A DNA stretch of 64,000 bases, taken from contig NZ_JBBYXI010000004.1 of NCBI RefSeq assembly GCF_039655745.1, positions 62,001 through 126,000 of the forward strand, in the 5' to 3' direction. The notes under the pieces were generated by a model, which ran no database searches, had not been told where the DNA came from, and saw only the letters and a program-made list of their open reading frames with translations. Positions 28,013 to 34,339 of the stretch are shown here, piece after piece. This stretch comes from Hohaiivirga grylli. GTDB taxonomy: Bacteria > Pseudomonadota > Alphaproteobacteria > Rhizobiales > Beijerinckiaceae. Numbering within the stretch: position 1 is the first letter of the stretch; every line of letters starts with the position of its first letter. The position numbers and the translations under genes are program-made.

Positions 28013-28789
28013 TCATCTCAATGGGGCGGAGAGATCATCTTGACGGGCAAAAGAGATTTCGCCCGCGTCCACATTCTGAACAATGCCACTGTCAAAACGG
28101 ATGCTGAGGCCACCGTCGGGTGTAAGGCCAATGGCCTCACCGTATTCGGCGGTTGCAGCATCTGACAGGAGGATGCGTTGTCCAATAGTACAGTTTCGGC
28201 TCAGCCAGGCATCACGAATGGATGTGAAACCCTGAGTGGACCAAACTGCTAACCATTCATCAAGCTTCTGAACGACAGCTTCGAGTAGGAGAACCTTGTC
28301 GATCTCTTTTCCTTCTAGCGCTATTGCGAGAGAGGTTGCACGATCTGTCAGTTCGGAAGAGAAATCCGTTGTTTGCTGGGAGACATTGATGCCGACACCG
28401 AAAACAAGGGTGTGAACATCGTCACGGTTATTCGAATAACCAACCGGGTTCTCAACCAGAATGCCGCAGATTTTTCGGCCATTGATCAGCAGATCATTTG
28501 GCCATTTCACCTTGGGAGCCAGCCCTGTGGTGGCTTCAATACCATCGGCGACAGCAACGGCGGCAACCAGCGTTGCTTGAGGTAAATTTTCCAGATTGAT
28601 TTTGACTGTACGGATTGCAGAGAACAGTAACCCCAGATTTGAGCGGGATTCCCATCTGCGATCATAGCGCCCCTGTCCAGCTGTCTGACGCTCCGAAACA
28701 ATCACTGAATCACCCGACTGACCAGTGGCAATCAATCTGGCTGCCTCCCGGTTCGTTGAATCAATAACTTGATGTCGAATGATCTTCAT
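28013..28789 (-). CDS. birA: Biotin--protein ligase (BirA without DNA-binding domain)
   Basis: The 258-residue ligase activates biotin with ATP and attaches it to a lysine of carrier proteins. Catalytic motifs are present: GQGRYDRRW (the biotinyl-AMP loop, normally GRGRxGRxW) and KWPNDLLINGRKICGILVE. The N-terminal repressor helix-turn-helix of the Escherichia coli protein is absent, so it is not the biotin-operon repressor. It lies inside the mad operon, between madB and madA, which makes MadF its obvious substrate. It may also be the only ligase of the cell, so a general role cannot be excluded. Confidence 0.93.
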   Translation of the reverse strand: MKIIRHQVIDSTNREAARLIATGQSGDSVIVSERQTAGQGRYDRRWESRSNLGLLFSAIRTVKINLENLPQATLVAAVAVADGIEATTGLAPKVKWPNDLLINGRKICGILVENPVGYSNNRDDVHTLVFGVGINVSQQTTDFSSELTDRATSLAIALEGKEIDKVLLLEAVVQKLDEWLAVWSTQGFTSIRDAWLSRNCTIGQRILLSDAATAEYGEAIGLTPDGGLSIRFDSGIVQNVDAGEISFARQDDLSAPLR

Positions 28790-28823
28790 TTTTAATCCAA
28801 ACTGAATAATTCAGCGGGGTGGA

Positions 28824-28845
28824 GTGGGGCCCCGTAGGGCACCAC
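28824..28845 (-). other. Intercistronic hairpin between madB and birA
   Basis: On the transcribed strand GTGGTGCCC-TACG-GGGCCCCAC folds into a stem of eight pairs with one mismatch and a TACG tetraloop closed by C-G. No T run follows, so a role in mRNA stability or processing is more likely than termination. The gap is 78 bases, otherwise unusual in this tight operon. Confidence 0.6.
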
Positions 28846-28867
28846 TTTTAGTCAATCTCTGGGCTGA

Positions 28868-30085
28868 TCAGAGCAGCCAGCCATTTGTAGCGATCATCAC
28901 GCCGGTGATGATGGCTGTCGTGATAACACCACAGATGGATGTGCCCATGGCGATTGGCATGATGATGCAGTATGGGTTGTTCTCCATAGCGATCTTCTGT
29001 GCAATCTTTGGTGTTGTTGGCATACAGGAAACGCCGGCAATACCAACAAGTGGGTTAAATTTACCCTTTGTGAGCCAATAGAAGATCCAGCCACCGACCA
29101 GGCCACCAACACCAGATACTGCCAGAGCAACAACACCGATGATGACGAGCTTGAAGACTGTGTCGTTCAGGAGTGTGCTTGCATCACAGAGAACACCGAG
29201 GAGCAGACCCATGAAGAAGGTTGCGCCATAGAGCAATGTGGATTCAAGCAGGTTCTGCAGAGGCTCAATTTCAGCTTCTTTGATAGCTACGCCAATGAAG
29301 AATGAAAGGATCAAAGGAGAAGCAACTGGCAGAAGAAGGCAAAGCAAAGCGCACAGAATGACAGTCATCAGGAACTTTGTCTTCTTAGAGACATCAGGAA
29401 CATCAAATTCCATGTCAACGCCACGATACTTGGCTGGAACCATCATCTTAATCAGGTATGGGTACCCGACATAGGTGAGGGAGAGGTACAGGTAAGCAAT
29501 AACGGCGATCGGCACGAACAGGTCTTTTGCAAGCATAAGAGATGCAAAGAGAACCATTGGGCCGTCGGCACCACCGATGATGGCAGCAGAGATAGCCGCA
29601 CCAGAGCTCAGGCCCATCCATTTACCAACGACGAGAGCGAAGAAGGTACCAAGCTCACCGAAGAGAGCGATTGTCATACATGCCCATGGGCGAACCAGAA
29701 TAAAGCTGATTTCGCTGAGCACGCCGATACCCATGAACACGATACAGGCGATCAGTGCATTACTGAATGACAATGTGTAAATTGGCTGCAGGAAGTTGAT
29801 CTGCATGATGTTAACCAAGTCACTTGGGTCAGACACCATTGGATCAAGGATAATATTGCCGATCTTGGAGAGATCATTTGCGTCCATGAAAAGAACGCCA
29901 GCATTAATTGCAATCATACCAAGACCCATAGGGATCATGATAAGTGGCTCAAGAACTTTCTTAAACCCATAATATGCAAGAATAAGCCCAAAAATAATCA
30001 AGCCAACGCGCGTACATGCGATGACTGGAGATTGATAGAATAGCGTGGCTATTCCCGGAAAGATTTGAACAAGTTGATCTGTCAT
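28868..30085 (-). CDS. madB: Na+-translocating malonate decarboxylase subunit MadB (OadB family)
   Basis: The 405-residue polytopic membrane protein decarboxylates carboxybiotin on MadF and uses the energy to export Na+. It belongs to the family of oxaloacetate, methylmalonyl-CoA and glutaconyl-CoA decarboxylase beta subunits. The essential aspartate is Asp174 in GGADGPMVLF (Asp203 of the Klebsiella OadB). The C-terminal motif reads GVSCMPTTPK, so the serine equivalent to Ser382 is kept (Ser353), but the Arg389 equivalent is Lys360. Multiple hydrophobic segments cover its length. It follows a 34-codon membrane-peptide gene by 30 bases and has GAGGG upstream of the ATG. Confidence 0.94.
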   Translation of the reverse strand: MTDQLVQIFPGIATLFYQSPVIACTRVGLIIFGLILAYYGFKKVLEPLIMIPMGLGMIAINAGVLFMDANDLSKIGNIILDPMVSDPSDLVNIMQINFLQPIYTLSFSNALIACIVFMGIGVLSEISFILVRPWACMTIALFGELGTFFALVVGKWMGLSSGAAISAAIIGGADGPMVLFASLMLAKDLFVPIAVIAYLYLSLTYVGYPYLIKMMVPAKYRGVDMEFDVPDVSKKTKFLMTVILCALLCLLLPVASPLILSFFIGVAIKEAEIEPLQNLLESTLLYGATFFMGLLLGVLCDASTLLNDTVFKLVIIGVVALAVSGVGGLVGGWIFYWLTKGKFNPLVGIAGVSCMPTTPKIAQKIAMENNPYCIIMPIAMGTSICGVITTAIITGVMIATNGWLL

Positions 30086-30115
30086 TTTTATAGCCCTCTA
30101 CGGCAATTTCTGTAG

Positions 30116-30220
30116 TTATTTTCCAACTACTTTATTGATCCCAATAATGATCGCGATAACCCCGAAGGAAATCACGATGGTCATGCCGTAGGTTACGGCT
30201 GCATATTCAATAGGTCCCAT
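30116..30220 (-). CDS. 34-residue single-pass membrane peptide in mad operon
   Basis: The open frame encodes MGPIEYAAVTYGMTIVISFG followed by a short Ile-rich stretch ending GINKVVGK. The product has one transmembrane helix (about residues 8-28) with a basic C-terminus. AGGA lies about eight bases upstream of its ATG, and it fills the space between madG (48 bases away) and madB (30 bases away). Oxaloacetate and methylmalonyl-CoA decarboxylase pumps have small membrane subunits (OadG, MmdD/MmdE) next to the OadB-type subunit. By position and topology this may be a minimal counterpart that anchors or assembles MadB. No sequence match is claimed. Confidence 0.72.
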   Translation of the reverse strand: MGPIEYAAVTYGMTIVISFGVIAIIIGINKVVGK

Positions 30221-30268
30221 TTTTTTCCTCTTAGTCTTTAATTTCTGCTACTCTTATGTTTTACTTGA

Positions 30269-31204
30269 TCACATTATTTTTCTTGGAAAATTACCTTTTT
30301 CGAGAAGGTACAAGGCTATTGTCATAGCCAGTAAATCGGCACAGCCCCCCGGGCTGAAATTATCTGCCGAGAACTTCATATCCATTTGTCTAACTGTATT
30401 TCTTCCCGCTTCTGTCAACATGCCTCCCTGCGATAAAGCAGATTGTGCCGCCTGCTGAGCTGATTTTAGGAAATCAGGTCCACGGCGCCAAAGAATTGTG
30501 GTGTCTTCAACCATTGTCAGCAGGCTGATCAGTGTATGGGCAAAAGCATCATTCAATGATAGTCCATTGTCCAGGGCATTTACGAGAGCAGGCATGCCTG
30601 CATTGATAATTGAGGGCAGGCCGTCTTCAACCTCGCCGCGAACACCCCGTGCACCATAACGTTTATAAAGTTGTTCGCCTGCAGTTTCTTTGCGTTCGAC
30701 GTTTTCTTCCAGAGATGAAAGCTCTCTTTCTACCAGTCCTTCACACATGGTTGAAAGGCCAGCACAGACGTCTAGGTGAGAAAGAGTTGAGCTCTCGGTT
30801 GTCTGGAACAACTTCCCGGAAACACCTGAAAGCAAACCTCCCAAAAAGAGTGCGCCTCTTTGGGTATTTACGTTCTTTGTTTTGTTTAAGAGGTGCTTCT
30901 CAAAACTCTTTCCGATTGTGCGGAGCGTGGGGAGGAGCGTGGGGAAATCTGCTGTGTGGGTGAATCCGGCATCTGCACAACAGTAAAATGCCTGAGAAAT
31001 AGCTGCAGACCCAACCATGAATGTCATGTGGGTCATATCGTTGTGTGCACCATTGGAGCGGGGTGTAACAAGGCCAGGCTTTGGATGTGTGCCGGCTTCA
31101 AGTAGAACACCGCTGAGAAAGGCTTCGCCAACAGAAAGAAGGCGGTTGCACGCTGGATGCTCGCCCATATTTCCTAAAGCACTTTCTGTCCGCATAGTTA
31201 GCAT
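30269..31204 (-). CDS. madG: Triphosphoribosyl-dephospho-CoA synthase (MadG/MdcB/CitG)
   Basis: The 311-residue enzyme makes 2'-(5''-triphosphoribosyl)-3'-dephospho-CoA from ATP and dephospho-CoA, the precursor of the MadE prosthetic group. Family motifs are LLEAGTHPKPGLVTP with NGAHNDM near the N-terminus and FSPGGCADLLA near the C-terminus. It is the first gene of the minus-strand mad operon. Its leader (31205-31252) is nearly the same as the leader of the UspA-family gene at 34906, and both coding regions start with Met-Leu-x-Met. GGAG precedes the ATG. Confidence 0.93.
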   Translation of the reverse strand: MLTMRTESALGNMGEHPACNRLLSVGEAFLSGVLLEAGTHPKPGLVTPRSNGAHNDMTHMTFMVGSAAISQAFYCCADAGFTHTADFPTLLPTLRTIGKSFEKHLLNKTKNVNTQRGALFLGGLLSGVSGKLFQTTESSTLSHLDVCAGLSTMCEGLVERELSSLEENVERKETAGEQLYKRYGARGVRGEVEDGLPSIINAGMPALVNALDNGLSLNDAFAHTLISLLTMVEDTTILWRRGPDFLKSAQQAAQSALSQGGMLTEAGRNTVRQMDMKFSADNFSPGGCADLLAMTIALYLLEKGNFPRKIM

Positions 31205-31252
31205 AGGAGAACTCTCCTACCGCATCACCATGTCACTATAATCACAATCGGC
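31205..31252 (-). promoter_or_regulatory. mad operon promoter/leader, copy A of a shared element
   Basis: On the minus strand this reads GATTGTGATTATAGTGACAT, then a GGTGA and a GGTAGGAG ribosome site before the madG ATG. It shows GTGA repeats spaced by about 8-9 bases and a TATAGT that could be the -10. No good -35 is visible at the normal spacing, which suggests activator dependence. Copies lie at 31659-31705 (plus) and 34907-34951 (minus). Confidence 0.7.
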
Positions 31253-31658
31253 AGCTAGATAAGGATCACTGAACCACTTTTAATTCACGTTCCTATCATA
31301 GACCTTTAAATACTTTTAAAGCAAGTATTCTGCTGTAGAGGTCCGGTCTTTTTTTGAACGAGTATCTGGCTTTTAAGAAAAGCAGTGGATACATATGCCA
31401 CATACAATATGTCCTTTATTTTTCAGTAGGTTAAGAATTAATTTAGAATTTTTTTCTTCAAAATAAAAATGTAAATTTTGAAGGGAATTTTGGGGTGGAA
31501 AACATTTAATATCAAATAGTTACATTGTGTTTTCTTAGTGTTTATTTGTGTGCTAATTTGTCACACGTCCAATTCTGGGTTACATAGCGGGAGGTAATTG
31601 CCTAAATTCAAATAGAGGCATATTGTGTACCTGTGATCGTGTGAAATTAAGTTTTGTG
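31253..31658. other. AT-rich divergent intergenic region of the mad locus
   Basis: No gene is seen. The region separates the divergent mad transcripts and is markedly AT-rich around 31430-31560. A short inverted repeat TGCCT/AGGCA lies near 31601-31622. Regulatory sites are expected here, but apart from the flanking copies of the shared leader none is identified. Confidence 0.5.
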
Positions 31659-31705
31659 CTGATTGTGATATAGTGATTAAGTGAGCAGCAGGACGTGAGG
31701 TTCCT
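31659..31705 (+). promoter_or_regulatory. Copy C of the shared mad/usp leader element
   Basis: The plus strand reads GCTGATTGTGATATAGTGAT, followed by AAGTGAGCAGCAGG and GTGAGG. It aligns with the madG and usp leaders in the GATTGTGAT-TATAGTGA core, the third GTGA, and the distance (45 bases) from GATTG to a start codon, here the GTG at 31706. It is probably the promoter of the madF transcript. Confidence 0.6.
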
Positions 31706-32044
31706 GTGCTTTATAGTATCAGAGACTTACGGTATCCAAGCTTTCTGACGTTAAAGAGCCCCCATTCGGTATGCCGTTTGGTCGAAGGAGTTTCTTTTTC
31801 TTCATTGTCGACTGTGGATAGGAAGCCTGTTCTCAATACCAATCATTCCAGTCAGTTCGTACCCAATAAGAATTTGCTTCTTAATGCGTTTTCCGGTTTG
31901 GATCGGTTTATTGCATTCTTGGGTGCAAAGATTATGTTTGCTCTAAATATTGAAATATCAGTCTCCCTTCAGTGGGGGCGGATCGTGGGTATCAAAGATA
32001 CTCGAATTGGCTTGTTGCCATTAAACGAGGCGAAAGCCTTTTGA
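31706..32044 (+). CDS. Possible 112-residue ORF in the madF leader, hypothetical
   Basis: The open frame begins with GTG after GAGG and ends 16 bases before madF. Its predicted product is Ser/Leu-rich and not recognised. The only positive evidence is that its start falls exactly where the start codons of madG and the usp gene fall relative to the shared leader, and that it also begins Met-Leu. It could be a real small protein, a remnant of a gene brought with the promoter, or an untranslated leader. Confidence 0.3.
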   Translation: MLYSIRDLRYPSFLTLKSPHSVCRLVEGVSFSSLSTVDRKPVLNTNHSSQFVPNKNLLLNAFSGLDRFIAFLGAKIMFALNIEISVSLQWGRIVGIKDTRIGLLPLNEAKAF

Positions 32045-32060
32045 ACTAAGGAGAAAGACT

Positions 32061-32267
32061 ATGGAAGTCAAAGCTCGTATGCCTGGTAAAGTTGACGAAG
32101 TTAAGGTGAAGGTCGGTGATGCTGTTGAGCAGAACTCCGTTCTCATGATCGTTGAAGCCATGAAGATGAAGACACCAGTTGGTGCTCCTCAGGCTGGTAC
32201 AGTTAAGGAAATTAAGGCAGCTGGTGACCGCGTCAGTGCTGGCGACGTTCTCGCTGTTATTGAATAA
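32061..32267 (+). CDS. madF: Biotin carrier protein of malonate decarboxylase (MadF)
   Basis: The 68-residue protein is a free-standing biotinyl domain with the canonical lysine at position 35 in VEAMKMKTPV, surrounded by the expected Gly and Val beta-sandwich pattern (VGDAVEQN; AGDRVSAGDVLAVIE). It receives CO2 from malonyl-S-ACP through MadCD and delivers it to MadB in the membrane. AAGGAG precedes the ATG. It lies divergently from the main mad operon and upstream of the transporter genes, and a perfect terminator-like hairpin follows its stop. Confidence 0.95.
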   Translation: MEVKARMPGKVDEVKVKVGDAVEQNSVLMIVEAMKMKTPVGAPQAGTVKEIKAAGDRVSAGDVLAVIE

Positions 32268-32275
32268 TTTCTGAC

Positions 32276-32308
32276 CTTGTGGGCCTGATTTCAGGCCCAC
32301 AAGTTTTT
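32276..32308 (+). terminator. Terminator-like hairpin between madF and madL
   Basis: A perfect 12-bp stem, CTTGTGGGCCTG (32276-32287) with CAGGCCCACAAG (32292-32303), has a 4-nt loop and is followed at once by TTTTT. It has every feature of an intrinsic terminator although madL and madM follow with no obvious promoter, so partial termination or regulated antitermination is likely. Confidence 0.85.
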
Positions 32309-32333
32309 GGCATTTCATCTTGGGAGGATGATA

Positions 32334-32708
32334 ATGGCTATTTATGGGGTAGCACTATTAAGTGCATGTATGTTCATCGGTGTCTGGATTGGTAGTACAC
32401 TGGGCTATGCCCTTGGACTGCCATCGGACGTTGGTGGTGTCGGTTTTGCCATGGTTGTCCTGATGTTGGCGTCAGAATACGCTGACAAAAAAGGCTGGAT
32501 GACTGATGCTGCAAACTCTGGCATTAAGTTCTGGAGTGCCATGTACATTCCAATCGTGGTTGCTATGGCCATGAACCAGAATGTTGTCGCTGCTATTAAA
32601 GGCGGCCCATGTGCTATTCTCGCTGGCATTGGTGCTGTTGTTGTAATGTTCGCTTTGGTCCGCCCGCTTGCTGCGATGGTTAAGCCATCAGAAGATTGGG
32701 AGGGCTAA
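32334..32708 (+). CDS. madL: Malonate transporter subunit MadL
   Basis: The 124-residue membrane protein has about four hydrophobic segments. Together with MadM it forms a Na+-dependent malonate carrier. Typical features are the N-terminal ACMFIGVWIGSTLGYALG and the acidic SEYADKKG loop. Two ATG codons (32328 and 32334) follow GGGAGG; the second has the better spacing. It lies 3 bases from madM. The terminator-like hairpin upstream may set its level below that of madF. Confidence 0.92.
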   Translation: MAIYGVALLSACMFIGVWIGSTLGYALGLPSDVGGVGFAMVVLMLASEYADKKGWMTDAANSGIKFWSAMYIPIVVAMAMNQNVVAAIKGGPCAILAGIGAVVVMFALVRPLAAMVKPSEDWEG

Positions 32709-32711
32709 ATC

Positions 32712-33482
32712 ATGGAACTTATCAATATTGCTCAGAAAATTCTAATCAGCAATGGCCTTGTAATGGCCTTCATCTTTGTCGGTGTTGTCATGTGGCTTTG
32801 CTACAAGTTTTCCGACATCGTTCTGAAGGGCCGTATTCACGGCTCGGCTATTGCGATTGCCGTTGGTCTGGCTCTTGCTTACATCGGTGGTGAAATCACT
32901 GGCGGTAAGAAGGGTCTTGCAGACGTTGCCATGTTCGGTGGCGTTGGTGTCATGGGTGGTAGCATGTTGCGTGACTACGCAATTATTTCTACTGCTTTTG
33001 GTGCCAAGCTCTCGGAAATTAAAAAGGCTGGTCTGGCAGGCATCCTTGCTCTGTTCATCGGTATTATCCTTGCCTATGTTGTTGGTGCTGTTGTTTCTTA
33101 TGCGTTCGGTTACACCTCAGCAGAAGAAATGGCTACAATTGGCGGTGGCGCAGCTACCTTCATCGTTGGCCCTGTAACAGGCGCCGCACTTGGTGTTGGT
33201 TCTGATATTGTTGCCATGAGCATTGCAGCTGGTGTGGTCAAGTCCATTCTGGTCATGATTGTGACACCTCTTGTTGCTCCGCTTGTTGGCCTCAACAATC
33301 CTCAGACAGCTATTGTTTATGGTGGTCTGATGGGAACAACCAGTGGTACGGCTGCAGGTCTTGCTGCAACGGATCCACGTCTGGTTCCATATGGTGCTGT
33401 GGTTGCAACCTTCTATACCGGCTTTGGTTGCTTGTTAGTACCATCTGTTCTCTACTTCGCTACAAAGGCGATTATGGGTTAA
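32712..33482 (+). CDS. madM: Malonate transporter subunit MadM
   Basis: The 256-residue polytopic membrane protein is the larger subunit of the MadLM malonate:Na+ carrier. It has the family motif FGGVGVMGGSMLRDYAI and the C-terminal GGLMGTTSGTAAGLAATDPRL, with about seven hydrophobic segments. It follows madL by 3 bases and ends at a strong terminator. It brings malonate into the cell using the Na+ gradient that MadB restores, so a small part of the pumping pays for uptake. Confidence 0.94.
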   Translation: MELINIAQKILISNGLVMAFIFVGVVMWLCYKFSDIVLKGRIHGSAIAIAVGLALAYIGGEITGGKKGLADVAMFGGVGVMGGSMLRDYAIISTAFGAKLSEIKKAGLAGILALFIGIILAYVVGAVVSYAFGYTSAEEMATIGGGAATFIVGPVTGAALGVGSDIVAMSIAAGVVKSILVMIVTPLVAPLVGLNNPQTAIVYGGLMGTTSGTAAGLAATDPRLVPYGAVVATFYTGFGCLLVPSVLYFATKAIMG

Positions 33483-33505
33483 CAGATACCACAACTGATA
33501 ATTGA

Positions 33506-33544
33506 AACTCTGGTAGCGATTAAGTTCGCTACCAGAGTTTTTTT
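33506..33544 (+). terminator. Intrinsic terminator after madM
   Basis: AAACTCTGGTAGCG (33506-33519) pairs with CGCTACCAGAGTTT (33527-33540), followed by a run of T. Confidence 0.93.
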
Positions 33545-33665
33545 GTTATTTGTGCGCCTAAGGTGTGGCGTTGCATCCGATTGTTTTAGGTGTGAAGTTC
33601 ATTTATAGTTACATATAGGGTCTGTGCCGAATGAAATGGCAAGCGTTTGTAGGAACGGCGAAAAT

Positions 33666-33842
33666 ATGACGAAGAAGACGAGAAAACTCAGTGTTCAGGG
33701 TACTCCGGTTTATCGGAGTTTTAGCCGTGCCAATAAAAAGTTTTTGCTTATTCTGCTTCTTTTGGGCTTCCTCGCCAGCCTTGCGTATCAAAAATATACG
33801 GGTCAATCAATTATACCGGCACCTGCGACAACACAGCAATAA
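33666..33842 (+). CDS. Small single-pass membrane protein, hypothetical
   Basis: The 58-residue protein has a basic N-terminal stretch and one hydrophobic helix (KFLLILLLLGFLASLAY, about residues 24-40) with a short exported or cytoplasmic tail. I do not recognise the family. The ATG at 33666 follows AGGA with fair spacing; an upstream in-frame start at 33624 would add 14 residues. It lies after the madM terminator and 27 bases before the HutP-family gene, so the two are probably cotranscribed. Confidence 0.5.
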   Translation: MTKKTRKLSVQGTPVYRSFSRANKKFLLILLLLGFLASLAYQKYTGQSIIPAPATTQQ

Positions 33843-33869
33843 TCGCCCATAACGCGGAAAGGGCACGCG

Positions 33870-34292
33870 ATGGAAATAAAGCTTACACGTATCGGGAAAA
33901 TTGCAATTCTTGCGGCACTCAGTGATGAGAGTGAAGAAGAAACAATTAAGGCAGATGTCCTTGCCGGGAACAATAATATCCGCCTTGCTGTTACATTTAT
34001 TTCCGGTACGCGCGGTAAGATCAATGAAACCTTCACGCGTAACATTCTGAATGCCGCTATCCAGAATAACGTCATCCGCAAGACACCAGGGCAAATGCAT
34101 GCCGTTTTACATGCTGCTCTTGAAGCTTTGCAGGGGGTCACACCGCAGACAACCTCTGTCTCAAGCAGTGTAAAGGTTAAAGTTGCGATCTGCACAGATG
34201 GGGTCTGGCTTGCTGTTGCAGCTTATGGTGACTCTGCCGTGTCACCGTTTACCAACCATGAGCGATGTGGTTTTGGTATCATGCATCTTTGA
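33870..34292 (+). CDS. HutP-family protein (predicted RNA-binding antiterminator)
   Basis: The 140-residue protein matches Bacillus HutP along its length: RIGKIAIL near the N-terminus, MHAVLHAALEALQGVT in the middle and GFGIMHL at the end. HutP binds L-histidine and Mg2+ and then attaches to UAG-containing triplets in hut mRNA to prevent termination. The three histidines that hold the metal in HutP (His73, His77, His138) appear as His77, His81 and His139 here. The loop between the last strands is shorter than in Bacillus. No hut genes are near; the neighbours are the mad genes, whose transcripts carry terminator-like hairpins. A role in mad antitermination is inferred and not shown. A GGAAAGGG ribosome site precedes the ATG. 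Confidence 0.85.
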   Translation: MEIKLTRIGKIAILAALSDESEEETIKADVLAGNNNIRLAVTFISGTRGKINETFTRNILNAAIQNNVIRKTPGQMHAVLHAALEALQGVTPQTTSVSSSVKVKVAICTDGVWLAVAAYGDSAVSPFTNHERCGFGIMHL

Positions 34293-34300
34293 TGCATTTT

Positions 34301-34332
34301 AAAGCCGCTGCAGATTAGTCAGCGGCTTTTTT
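34301..34332 (+). terminator. Intrinsic terminator after the HutP-family gene
   Basis: AAAGCCGCTG (34301-34310) pairs with CAGCGGCTTT (34320-34329) and is followed by T residues. Confidence 0.9.
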
Positions 34333-34339
34333 GTTATGA

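Noticed and set aside
32241..32334. HutP-type UAG triplet array near the madF-madL terminator
   Set aside because: No regular series of NAG triplets spaced by four bases could be found there, so the HutP link to this hairpin rests on gene context only.
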